64,000 bases of DNA, from contig OX345638.1 of NCBI GenBank assembly GCA_947044365.1, positions 8,999,201 through 9,063,200 of the forward strand, read 5' to 3'. This document shows positions 47,286 to 59,400 of the stretch, piece after piece. Every line of letters starts with the position of its first letter. Positions within the stretch are counted from its first letter, which is position 1. Source of the stretch: Petrosia ficiformis (Eukaryota > Porifera > Demospongiae > Haplosclerida > Petrosiidae). Below the pieces are notes generated by a model. The model ran no database searches. It was not told where the DNA came from and worked only from the letters and a program-made list of their open reading frames with translations. The position numbers and the translations under genes were made by a program.

Positions 47286-48331
47286 AACTTCATTGCCATG
47301 GCAACTAGATGTAGTATATTCTTCCTATACTACAAAAGCTATTATTACATTTTGTCAAGCACCTCAACATATATAAACTGAATACAGTTTATGGTTAGTT
47401 AAGATTGCTTTTATGTATTTACACAAATCAGAGTGTGCAGCAAAGAGTCTAAATGTGTTAAACCCATGTAAGTGTGGTGTAGCCACACTTCAGCTGTGTC
47501 TCCGAGTGAATACACTACACTTACATGGGGTTTAACACATACTTATAATGTAATGTTTTTATTGTGTGTAGTTATATTGTAGGGTCTACCTGTTTTATTC
47601 ACAGTAGTTCTAGGCTTGGTATAACAAGTTAGTATTATTATAATCATGATAAGAACATGTTTTATCTGTGTATGTGTTTGTATGTTATTCTTTGTGTCTC
47701 TACCTGTCTGTATCTGTAATTAATATTTCATTATAATTGATGATTATCTCACCCTATAATCACTTTCTGATCTTACGTAATACTGCTTTCAGTTTGTGTC
47801 CGAAGAGACTAAGCTTCACAATCTAGACACACCACAAGCATTGCAGGAATGAATATAATACCATATCTAATTTATATTAGAACTGGTTCTTCATTGTTTG
47901 GAGTATTGAGTGAGATCAAAGACATAGTATATCAGATAAACTGAATATCTTCTGTGATGTATGGAATGAGTTGTGATACAAAATTAAATGGAAAAATACA
48001 GTCAATCTCATACATCAAAGACTTGATTATGAAGAAAGAGACTTGAAGATTTTCAGAGAACTATGACCAACCATTAATTAATTAAATGTCAACATATATA
48101 TACATTGGCGTTGTTCATAAACATATTGTACTATAAAAAGACTGAGAATTTTATAGAATTAGCTAATCTTACAATCAACAAAGATATACTACTATACTAT
48201 TATACAAGGATCAACAAAGAGATAAGAGATATAGTACGGTTGGTACCCTCTTCATTATATAAATATATACCACTTTGACGATGATGCGTATTTCAGCCAC
48301 ACCTTAATTTGTTTCAAGGCGTCTTTCAAAC
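47286..48331. other. Upstream region of death-domain gene B, with an inverted repeat
   Basis: It contains an imperfect inverted repeat at 47455-47541 (gtgttaaacccatgtaagtg against cacttacatggggtttaac, loop about 30 nt). About 47780-48060 is duplicated upstream of gene C at about 55900-56170: shared blocks are tgctttcagtttgtgtc, gaagagactaagc, tgtttggagtattgagt and atagtatatcag. No open frame of note. Confidence 0.65.
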
Positions 48332-50746
48332 ATGGACGATCGCCCGAAACTCGCTGAACTCCAAGAATCTGTTAGAACTACTAAGTGGTATAACTTAGGC
48401 ATCCAGTTAGGCCTTGAAGATAATGACCTCGAGGAAATTGCAAAGCAGAATGGTAGAGATGTTGATGACTGCAGAAGAGCCATGTTCGGTCTGTGGTTGC
48501 GTGCCAGTTCTAAACCCACTAGAAAACAACTACTGTATGCCCTCAGGACAAAGTCTGTTGCGGAGATATCTATAGCAGACGAATATGAGAGATCTTTCCA
48601 AACTCATGGTATGTATAGATATAATATAAATATTAGATAGTTAAGATGGTGCACAGGTGAAGTTGATTCCATCTAGGTTAGCCATTGCTGCCTCAGTAGT
48701 TTAGCTAACCTGTAGCTTCAGATAGTAGAGAGGTTAACTAACTATCCTCATCGTCATACTCTTCAGGCTTTTAAATTAAATTTTTGATTAATTTCATTAT
48801 GGTCATAATACTCATGATCAGTCATGACTTAGTCTCATGTAGCCAGAGACAACCTACTACGAAGGAAGGGTCTGGTCAACCTTCTGTACTAGCGTTTGTC
48901 AAGAGTTTAGCCAGATTTTTGGCTATTTTAGTGGGTGACAAACCACTAGTAATATCCACAATCAAATAAGTATATTTATACCCAGTAAACCAGCTCTATG
49001 AATTCAATTACAAGTTTGTCAGGTACTTGACGAACGCTATAGTATAGTTGTTTGACCAGACCCTTTTTTGGTAGGTTGGGTCTGGCTACACGAGACAAGT
49101 CATGACTGATGTATACTTCAGTAGAGAAGACTGTACGTATGCGAGGAGGAATGTAACTATATAATAGATATCAACATTAGAGTATATAATTATACACTGC
49201 AAAAGATAAATCGTTAAAAAAACCATTTTATTTGTTGGTTCAGTTGCGTCAATTGTCATAGAGGATGTTGTGGTTACATGCATGATGTTACTATGACATA
49301 ATGTGCATCAAGTATTGAAAGATATAAATTAAATTATGTTTTTGTTGGTTGACAAACCTTTTTGATGGCCAGATACAATTACATATACTGCAGTATAAAT
49401 GAAATTATACTAAATCTTTGACATGAAATATGAGTAGACAGCACCCTAAAATTATAGTGCTTCAACTATAATTGAATATAATTAGTACAAAGTATCTGTG
49501 GTATAAGATGTGAAATCCCAAACAACCAACTAATTGTGCAACTGTACTAACCACTAAATTAGTTATTTTAACTATTTTTTTATATAGTAATAATGTGAAT
49601 TCATATTTGAAATATGTATATCATGCATCCACAATTGGGAAAGTTTCAGTGTTAACAATTATGGCCTTCTATCTACAGAAGTAATGATAATTATTAGGAA
49701 GACTACAAAATGTTTAGCATGAAAAATCATTGATCTTTATTATACATAATAACATTTCATTGATTCTGCTCATGTAATGGGTGGATTCAATTACAATTTC
49801 ATCTACCTTTATGTACTGTGGCAATGTATGTAAGGACAAGGTTAGGATGATAGTATTCATGTCCTTGTTCTCACAATGAGAGTAATTAGTATTTGAGTGT
49901 AGGTTGTTGGCATGGAAAGTTATTTTAACCTCAATGCTAATCATTTGTTGGGTAATATTTACAAGTACTAGATTTATTGGATCGTAATTGATCTATATTG
50001 ACTAGTATATAGAGTACATGTAATAATAAAGCATAGTAATGAAAACATTAATACAATAATATTATAGCATAGTATTATAATTATGTATAACCTGTGGTGT
50101 ATTATTGTCATGATGTTATTTACACATTTCAGAGTAGTTACATAATTAAATTTGTACTTATAATAACAAATAATATCCGTTGTATGCATGCCACAAATAT
50201 TTGAGAAGTTAGTACATGTATATAATTACTATGGGTTTTATTTACTATAATTATGTTTAAAGTACATTGTATTGTCCATCATGACATGTACTTTATATAC
50301 TAGTCAATATAGATTAAGATTAAATGAAATATATTACTACTTGCAAACATTACCTAGCAAGAAAAGATGAGTAATTGATATCAGCAGCATATTTAATATT
50401 ACACATGTACCCAAATGAGGGTACAGTAATGTGGAAACACCCAGTCATGCAGGACATTCTCCAGTAAATGTGTGATAAATTGAAACTGAACTGTATATAA
50501 AGTATATAGGGAGCAGGACAAGAGTGATGAAAATAAGTCAAAATGTCTGCCAGTTGGCTCAATGTTTCCACACCCCAGCAGTGATATATGAGTGGCCATT
50601 ACAAGTATACTTTTTTTAACTATCTTATCAAGAGTATATAACTATATACCTATTTGTACCACTTCTAGAAGCCCTCGGGACAAATTCAGTATCTGAGATT
50701 TATACAGCAGATGAACATGACAGATCCTCCCGCAAAAGACGACATG
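48332..50746 (+). CDS. Death-domain gene B (5' part or truncated copy)
   Basis: The first exon, 48332-48608, begins MDDRPKLAELQESVRTTKWY and contains NLGIQLGLEDNDLEEIAKQN, CRRAMFGLWLRASSKPTRKQ, LLYALRTKSVAEIS: a death-domain pattern. It ends in phase 1 at a good GTATGT donor. A phase-compatible exon at 50669-50746 encodes EALGTNSVSEIYTADEHDRS followed by SRKRRHG. This repeats the tail of the first exon (ALRTKSVAEISIADEYERSF), so it is probably a duplicated last-helix exon. Without splicing, the first exon reads to a stop at 48640, giving 102 residues. No downstream exon could be assigned with confidence before the PCID2-like gene. It may be a truncated paralogue, or may splice past it. Confidence 0.6.
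48609..50668 (+). other. Gene B first intron, AT-rich
   Basis: A stretch at 48840-49090 has an inverted arrangement: catgtagccagagacaacct, then agaagggtctggtcaacc at the left, and ggttgggtctggctacacga at the right, so the ends are partly complementary. This is probably an old TIR element of about 260 bp. Another segment (49790-49990) is weakly like introns of genes A and C. I see no exon. Confidence 0.5.
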
Positions 50747-53185
50747 GTATGTATGCATACAGTATAATGAGAGGTAGCTACATAGTCTTAAGCCTAGTTC
50801 AGAATATAACGCAAAACCTTGCATCGCGTCAATGCATTGTTTTGTAAACAAAATATGCTTCCATCATTGCCGTCAAATGCAAAGCAACTTAATGCAAGGA
50901 TATGATCTGATTCTATCTTGTGTCAGCTATGTTGTCTGTCATTACTCAGTTTTCATAATTTTATTACAACACAACAAATGCAATGCTAGGCTTTGCCTCA
51001 TATTCTGAACCAGACTATAGTCTTGTGTAGCCAGTCGCTCCCATTTGAAATGAAGTGTCAAGTAGAACTCCATTCTTATATTCGTCCAGTGATGGATTTA
51101 CATTCTATAATATTTGAATTACTTTTGTATTCCTTTTATTACCTTATGACATGTACTTTATACAAGCTAATATAGATCAAGATCAAAAACAATAAATTAC
51201 TATATTGAAACATTTCCTAGCAAGAAACGAAATCAGTAATTGTTTTATGTTATTAATATTGTATTGAAATCCATCTAACCAAATAAGGATTGAAATGAAT
51301 TTTTTGTGTTCATTTTTTTCAGCAAAGAATAGTTGATTTATAATAATGTTGATATATATAATAGAAGACACTTCTCACCAAATAGTTCAGGATATTACGA
51401 CAATGTATGATACACTGTAAAGATCACATACATGTAGATCAGTGCATAGTGCAGACATAACAACAACCCTAATGACTTTGATGATATTGCAAGGTATGTA
51501 CATTATATTACCAACTGTTATTAATAAGTAATAGTTAGAACAAACTTTACCGTGATTACGTGTTTTAATGTAGCACGAGGGCGGGTCAATAAAGGTCGAG
51601 TTTACATAATGCACGAGCCGAAGGCGAGTGCGTTATGTAAACGAGACCTTTATTGACCGCCCAAGTGCTACATTGAAACACACGATGCACTGTCAAGTGT
51701 GTTCTAAGTGATTTATTGACGATCTGGTGAACTACCACTGTTGTAGAAGCAGCTTCGTTAGTAGAGGTGAGCAAAGTGTGCAATAACTATTTATTGCACG
51801 CAAAAGTGTGCAATAAGTTATTTAATGGTCAATCACGTGACGCAATATCTGCACTCTGAATGGCCACAGGTCACATGATCAGCAATAATAATTATTATTA
51901 TTTCAACAGGTTGATACAAACACTGGTAAGCAGATATTTTCTTGGTTGTCAAGATATGCGTGCATACCTAAACACATGAACAAGCGATACTTTATGTGTT
52001 ACCTGATATATGAGTGTGATCTTTACAACAGATGAATATAACATAAATTCCTAATTTCTGGGACACTGTTATATATGTTTCATTCCTTGTACACTTAATT
52101 TTGTTTCCAATATAACATATGTAGTTTGTCAAATACTGAGGACTATGAGAATTTCTGGATGTTAAGGATATATGCTCTATTGAGACACTATCCCAGGATA
52201 ATAAGTATCAGTGGATTATCCTCACATGGCACTACCTGCAATCAAATTCTTATTTGGTTACTACAATAAATTATTAATAAAATAATTCCGAGTCTATATC
52301 AATCAATTATATACTGATTTCTTTTCTTGCTAGGAAATGTTTTCAACTTAGTATATAAAGTACATGTCAAAATAAAGAATGGAAGATCTGATAGTAATTT
52401 AAGATATTTGTTATTATAAGTACAAATTGATGCACATACTAATTACTCTGGAATGTGTATAAGTAACATCTGTTGTTTTCATAGGAAAGGAAATGATAAT
52501 AATACATCATATATGCTTTATATACTAGTCAATATAGATCAAGATCAATGAAACTAGTACTTGTAAGTATGAAACAAATCAGCATTGAAATTGCATTGAA
52601 ATTCCTGTAACCAATTGAAGCTAGGCTATAATTACCTATTATACATTTTACAGTTCATGTAATATATGTATGTAATATATGTGCGTATGTACATGTATGT
52701 ATGTATGTATGTATGTATGTGCATGTATGTATGTATGTATGTATGTATGTATGTATGTATGTATGCATGTATGTATGTATGTACATGTATGTGTGTGTGT
52801 ACGTACATCGGTACATGTATGTATGTATGTATGTATGTGTGTGGTGTAAGATTTGATATTTCTAATTATATAATGTAAAACTAAGGTTTCTATTTACATG
52901 TCATTAAGATAATGAAACATGACTACAATAATAATAGTAATTCACAATAGTATGTATGTATGATGTATGTACGTACTTACATGTATGCATGTACATGTAT
53001 GTATGTATGTACACAGTATGTATGGTGTGTATGTATATATGTATATGTCTATATATGTATGTATGTATGTGTGCATGTGTGTATGTATGTATTAATGTAT
53101 AATATGTATGTATCTATAATATTATATCTATAATCTGTGTGTGTGTGTATATATACATGTACATGTATATATATATATATATATA

Positions 53186-53243
<58 letters not shown>

Positions 53244-53383
53244 TATATTATACATGTTTCATTATAATATTATTATGATACTCATTTCAGGTTGATTCTA
53301 ACATATCTCGTACCAATGAAGATGTTACTAGTAAATATATTATATTTAATTATATTATATTCATCTCTTCTTCTCATATTTAG
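50747..53383. other. Gap upstream of the PCID2-like exons
   Basis: Apart from the inverted repeat at 51561-51680 this is AT-rich sequence with (tatg)n arrays at 52665-52850 and 52950-53100 and (ta)n at 53165-53250. Two exon-like scraps, ttcaacaggttgatacaaac (51900) and ttcaggttgattctaacat (53285), look like copies of each other. I found no sequence for the missing 5' part of PCID2. Confidence 0.5.
51561..51680. repeat. 120-bp inverted repeat with CpG-bearing arms
   Basis: The left arm runs from tgttttaatgtagcacgagg and the right arm ends ccaagtgctacattgaaaca. Inside are gtttacataatgcacgagcc and its partner ggcgagtgcgttatgtaaac, and aataaaggtcgag against gagacctttatt. Arms are about 55 bp with a very short loop (gaa). 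Flanks carry cacgatgcactgtcaagtg and two cacgtga sites. It is either a small fold-back element or a cruciform-forming site. Confidence 0.8.
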
Positions 53384-55827
53384 GGACAAATGCCAAAACA
53401 GGAACTTTTAATGAAATCTAAATTAACTGCTTTTAGTGATGTAGCTAGTTCTGTATGGTATGTCATGATGTGTCATGTGATGTCATAATGTGTGATGAAG
53501 TATCATATTGTATTATACATGTTATATAATAATGTATATGTGTCATTAAGTGTCGTGGTGATGTCATGAGATATCTGTTTCATATGATATTCTGTTATGT
53601 CAGAATGTGAAATTGTCATAACATGTCATAACTTGTCATAACTTGTCATTACTTGTCATATTACATCATATTAGTACTGGTAATCTAATGATGTTTTCTC
53701 AATCAATGGAAAGACATCAAGTACGTTATATCTATTTAACAGCTACTTGTATCTATCTATGTATTATCTATGTGTATATTTATCTATCTATCCAGGCATT
53801 CTTTATAAAAGCTGGTATTTATTTAATATTAGAGAAACTCAAAACAGTTGCTATGAGAAATCTTTTTAAAAGAGTGTATGTTATAATTACAAAACTTCAT
53901 TACTAATTGTGATTATAAAATTATGTATACGTATAATTATGTAATGTGTGTAACCTAATTTACGAAAAGGGACACTTTCCTGTGAAATAATTTTGATCAA
54001 ATGGTTACCTTCAATTCTTCGCCATTTTGTACAGAAAGTCAATGAAATTTTGTATCTAAGAAGCTTATTAATAGCTCTTCATGGACACGAAATTCCATGA
54101 ACTCACAGGACAAAATGGTGGAATGATGAGATAATGATAGATTAAAATTATGTGAATGATATTATTATATTTTGATTATATTTCGTTTTAGTTGGTTGCT
54201 GTGTAGAACACATCAACTTGATTTAAAAGCATTTGAAGATGCTCTGCTGTTTAATCAAGTGAGTCTGGGGTTCTACTATTTTATGAAATACACATATCTA
54301 TCTTACTGTATGAAAGCTTTAATTAAGCAACAGCCACTATTACATGTAGAACCACTGGGATACCTAGCCTTGAGAACTAGGATTAGAACCACTGGGATAC
54401 CTAGTACTAGTCTTGAGAACTAGGATTAGAACCACTGGAATACCTAGCCTTGAGAACTAGGATTAGAACCAATGGGGTACCTAGCCTTGAGAACTAGGAT
54501 TAGAATACCTAGCCTTGAGAACTATGATTAGAACCAATGGGGTACCTAGCCTTGAGAACTAGGATTAGAACCACTGGGATACCTAGCCTTGAGAACTAGG
54601 ATTAGAACCACTGGGATACCTAACCTTGAGAACTAGGATTAGAACCAATGGGGTACCTAGCCTTGAGAACTAGGATTAGAACCACTGGGATACCTAGCCT
54701 TGAGAACTAGGATTAGAACCAATGGGGTACCTAGCCTTGAGAACTAGGATTAGAATACCTAGCCTTGAGAACTATGATTAGAACCAATGGGGTACCTAGC
54801 CTTGAGAACTAGGATTAGAACCACTGGGATACCTAGCCTTGAGAACTAGGATTAGAACCACTGGGATACCTAACCTTGAGAACTAGGATTAGAACCAATG
54901 GGGTACCTAGCCTTGAGAACTAGGATTAGAACCACTGGGATACCTAGCCTTGAGAACTAGGATTAGAACCAATGGGGTACCTAGCCTTGAGAACTAGGAT
55001 TAGAACCACTGGGATACCTAGCCTTGAGAACTAGGATTAGAACCAATGGGGTACCTAGCCTTGAGAACTAGGATTAGAACCACTGGGATGCCTAGCCTTG
55101 AGAACTAGGATTAGAGCCACTGGGACACCTAGTCTTGAGAACTATGATTAGAACCACTGGGATACCTAGCCTTGAGAACTAGGATTAGAACCACTGGGAT
55201 ACCTAGCCTTGAGAACTAGGATTAGAACCACTGGGATACCTAGTCTTGAGAACTAGGATTAGAACCACTGTGATACCTAGCCTTGAGAACAATGATTAGA
55301 ACCACTGGGATACCTAGCCTTGAGAACTAGGATTAGAACCACTGGGGTACCTAGCCTTGAGAACTAGGATTAGAACCACTGGGGTACCTAGTCTTGAGAA
55401 CTAGGATTGGTAGAATTTAAGATTATTTATCAATTTATTTGTTTATATTAGGAAGAAGATATTGATTCTGATGAAGTTGAGTGTATAACAGCTAACCTCA
55501 TTGATAAAGTATGACATCACTATTAGTCATTATGACTCATAATTACACCTCCCTCCTATCATAATGTCTTTTACCATCTTCCCCCTCTTCTCTCTCGTCT
55601 GTCCTTTTCCTCCCACCCCTCCCTCCCTCTCTTTCGCTCTCTTTTCCTCTCTCCTCTCCCCCCCCCTCTCCCCCTCTCTCCCTCCCTCCCTCCCCCTTCT
55701 ACCTCTCTCTCCCTCCTCTATCTCTTCTCTCAAGGGTTATATAAAAGGATATATATCTCATCAACATCAGAAACTAGTAGTTAGTAAACAATTAGTATTT
55801 CCATCATTATCTTCTGTACAAAAATAA
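53384..55827 (+). CDS. PCID2: PCID2-like C-terminal exons (PCI domain protein, 5' part not seen)
   Basis: Exons: 53384-53457, 53675-53720, 53796-53875, 54192-54258, 55452-55508 and 55735-55827. All junctions agree in phase. Together they encode [66 protein letters not shown] and [16 protein letters not shown], ending at TAA (55825-55827). This is the C-terminal PCI/winged-helix part of PCID2 (Thp1-like), a subunit of the TREX-2 mRNA export complex. The family protein is about 400 residues, and only about 138 are here. The poly(A) signal AATAAA (55823-55828) overlaps the stop codon. The upstream exon expected to start with a LIYLLPVKMLL-like block was not found, so this is a 3' fragment or the 5' exons are diverged. 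Confidence 0.85.
54340..55410. repeat. 37-bp minisatellite in the PCID2-like gene, about 28 copies
   Basis: The unit is close to accactgggatacctagcctt gagaactaggattaga. Variants accaatggggtacc and a shortened 27-bp copy recur at regular spacing. A block of about seven units (54440-54640) is repeated at about 54680-54880. The array makes up most of the intron between exons 54192-54258 and 55452-55508 and starts within 90 bp of the donor. Confidence 0.95.
55550..55734 (+). promoter_or_regulatory. About 180-nt polypyrimidine tract before the last PCID2-like exon
   Basis: From about 55550 to the acceptor at 55734 the sequence is almost purely C/T (cctccctctctttcgctctc style), ending tctcaag before exon 55735-55827. 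It is far longer than a usual polypyrimidine tract. The same pattern precedes three USP9X-like exons. Confidence 0.7.
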
Positions 55828-56404
55828 AATCATTTGTGATTAGATATAGTTTTGTCATCATTTGAAATAATGATAATTTAAATACATGTTCCGATGTTAT
55901 ACAGACTTGCTTTCAGTTTGTTTCTAAGGAGACTAAGTAGAGTGCTATCACATCTATAGAGCATTGCAGAGGTTGAATAATATTTTACTTTAATATCAAC
56001 AATGGTTCTTCTGGCATTGTTTGGAGTATTGAGTGGCTAACTGCTGAGATCAGAGAGATAGTATATCAAGATAATCTTCTGTGTTATCTTTACTGAAGTT
56101 GTGACAAGATATTGAATACACTCAATCAAACTTGATTATGAAGGAACTGGTTTTGAGGGACTACATTGTGTATGTCATTAAATATTAACATATACATTAG
56201 TGTTGTTCATGTCATGATGTATATGTTAAAAAGCAGTTAATGATATACAGTGATCATTGATCAACAATAACACATCACCTATTAATGAGGGGGCTGATCG
56301 TTAGGCACGCCGGCCCGGCCTAGATGAGGGTGTGGCTACTCTGCTGCGTCGGGCCGTCAGTTATAGCTGGGTTTCTGTGTGCTTTCTTCACTGTTGTATG
56401 AGCA
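55828..56404. promoter_or_regulatory. Upstream region of death-domain gene C
   Basis: This is the 577-bp gap between the PCID2-like stop and the gene C start. About 55900-56170 is a diverged duplicate of the region before gene B (about 47780-48060). The part next to the start has CpGs not seen elsewhere nearby (gcacgccggcccggcctaga, ctgctgcgtcgggccgtcag), suggesting a promoter. No TATA box is obvious. Confidence 0.55.
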
Positions 56405-59400
56405 ATGGCTTGCAGTCAGATTCTACGTAAGAGAGTTTCATGATTAACCATCTTTTGCTTTATTAATACTTCTATTATAACAGGTATAGATGCTCACAAT
56501 GATGTCTTTACAACATGTAAAGAGTTCAAATCAAAGTGGAAAGAAATTGGGTTGTCACTTGGAATCAGTACAAGCTCTCTAGATGCTATTTATGTAAACG
56601 AGAAGGATTGTGGAGGATGTATGCTTGAGATGATTGCTGTGTGGTTGAAGCGTGATAGTGTTAAACAGCCTAACCCCACTTGGAGAGGCCTTTGTCTTGC
56701 TATTGCTAGTGTAGACAGAACAGCTGCTGAGAGAATATTAAAAGATCATCCATGTCAATGCCGTTATTGTACAGGTAAGATGACAATCACAAAATCAATT
56801 CTTTGTATATATTAATTATTATCAGAACCTGAAAATAATCTATATAATATTGTATTGAGAAGAAAAATTAATCAATGCATTCATACTCATTGTGCACAGT
56901 GTATAATTTTCTTAAGCTTGATGAAATATCCAATTATTATAACATCAGTAACAAGAATGTGAATATATATATTAATACGAGTCATCTAGATATATTGCTG
57001 TAGCAGAAATATTGTATCCATACAAATGATGTTAAGTTGATCAGTGCTTATTGCCTTCTTGTGTGGTCATAGTAATAATATTCATTATTTGAAGGTATAT
57101 TCATTTGCTTGTGTTCACATAATTGTATACATGAATAACTGTATTGATGCATATTGTATAATAGTAGCAAATATTGATTATACCACACAGTGTATGTGTA
57201 TGGGGTTAATGGTGGGGATCTGTTCTGTCTTTTGTCTGTCAAAATATTTCGGATCTTCTAGAAACCTCAAAATTAGTTTTATAAGAACGTAACAGAGGCT
57301 AATGAAGTTCACAATGTCCATCTTTTTTGTGATATTAATGAAGATTATTTTCCATATCTGAGATCTAATTTTCAAATTCTTAGCCTTTCATATTCTTTTG
57401 TAGTCTTGAGTATGCATGTATTTTTAAGTACGATGCCATTACTTGACCACATATGCAATGTACAATAGAGAGTGCTGTATAACATATAACACTGAAATTG
57501 ATGGGGATATACATCATTTGTATAATTGTAGTTCAAAGAATAATCATATTAACCTTGAAGTATAGTATGAAAGATTTCCTACCTGTGGTATATAGAACAG
57601 AACTTGATTCTACTCAATATTTGGTGGATTTGATTGTAGTTCCACTTCTTGTGTGGTCATATATAGAAAAGATATTCATTACATATTTTCAGAAGATATT
57701 CATATTGTAATCATGTTACTATGGTTATAATTTGTTCCAAATTCATAAAACTGTTACATACTACTGAATTTCAATGAGAATTATCATATTATAGTTTAGT
57801 TTAGTTCTAGTAAAGAATATTAGTTTATTCCTAGTTTCAGCACTATAATTTTAGTATTAGTATTTATAGTTAACTGAACTAAATATGAAAATTATACTTA
57901 GTTGTAGCACCAAAATACTACTGGTGTGCAGAACAACTCTACTCCAAAGTTTGTTAATAATGAAAAACATTTTGTTCCTCATAGATATGTCACAAGTTGA
58001 TCCCTTGTTCGTCCACCCGATGAATCACCCAAAGAGGTATTGTTTTATTAGTAATGACATCGTGCTAATAGTGGTGAACAATATATCAATATTAGGTACA
58101 TATTGATATATTTAGCGGCAGATTTAGGATTTGATATTAGCAATTTCAGGATTGATGCCTGTCTTGTAAAGCCAATATTTCACACTATATATATTGTGGT
58201 ATAAATAGAGTGTGCAATTTTGGCGGGAACTGTGCCAACTCCATCCCCTTAAATCCACTCTTACTATTTATGGTAGTTAGCAATATATTGACATATTCGA
58301 ATTTGTGATATGGACATGCACAACTACACATGTGGAAATTACCAATGCGTATATTCCTTGACAAGCAATGATCTACTACCACTACATAAATTATTATCAT
58401 GATAATATTGCCTAGCACTAAAACTATATAATAGCAATATGACTTCATAAAACAATAAGCCACTTATAATAGATTGTATTCCTGTGATTGTTTTGTGGTG
58501 ACTTTATCATGTCTGAAACTCAACAGTATATTTAGTCTGGCATAGCCACACTCTTCACTTAGAGGAAGAAGGGTCTGGGGACATACATATACTAAATCTG
58601 TTCTGCCATACATCATTATAGATGTGGTAGTTAATTACTACATTCTTGTATTGTGAATATAATTATCATAATTATGAATATCATTATGCAATGGATGGAT
58701 TCTTTCCGACTGCGACAGCACCACTAGTTGGAATATGTATATCTCAGACCCTTCCTCCTCCAAGCAAAGGGTGTGGCTATGCCAGACTACAGCATATATA
58801 TAGTTACTTGTTTTCAATTCTTCTTCATCTTACTTTTCAACAGTGCTTGTTTAAAGATTATAAATGTATTTTTGCTATAACAACTAGTAATTACAGTTTC
58901 CAATTTCAATTAAGAGGATTTCGTCTTATTGGTCTTGATATAGCTCAAGCACATGTTTGGCCATGCCCATTACTTGACCAACCCACCTCCCCCTCGGAAT
59001 GAATCAATTTCCTTAACTAAATATAAACATGTGTGTGCCAAGAATAATTATATAGATATCAAACGTATAGACAAGGGATATCTACATGTATATATATATT
59101 TCAAATCTCCTGCATTAATTGTCACTATATAGTCATCTCTTCTCTTCTTTCAGATGAGGCGGATCATAACAGACAATGATGAGAGATCCTTCCGGAAAAG
59201 AAGACATGGTATGTATAGATATAATATCAGGCACACTGAGAGGGGTGGACAAGGGGGACTTTTGTCTCAGGGCCCTCGCTTTTTAACTAAAGCAGTTCAG
59301 TGGAATATGATATGTTATATTTTATGATTATTTTAACCTTACAGTTGAAAAATTTTCACTTCATTTGGGTTGAATATAGACCAAGAATTTTGTAGAAATA

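Noticed and set aside
55530..55827. Long frame reading the C/T tract into the last PCID2 exon
   Set aside because: The C/T tract is intronic; the acceptor at 55734 starts the real exon in phase with the upstream exon.
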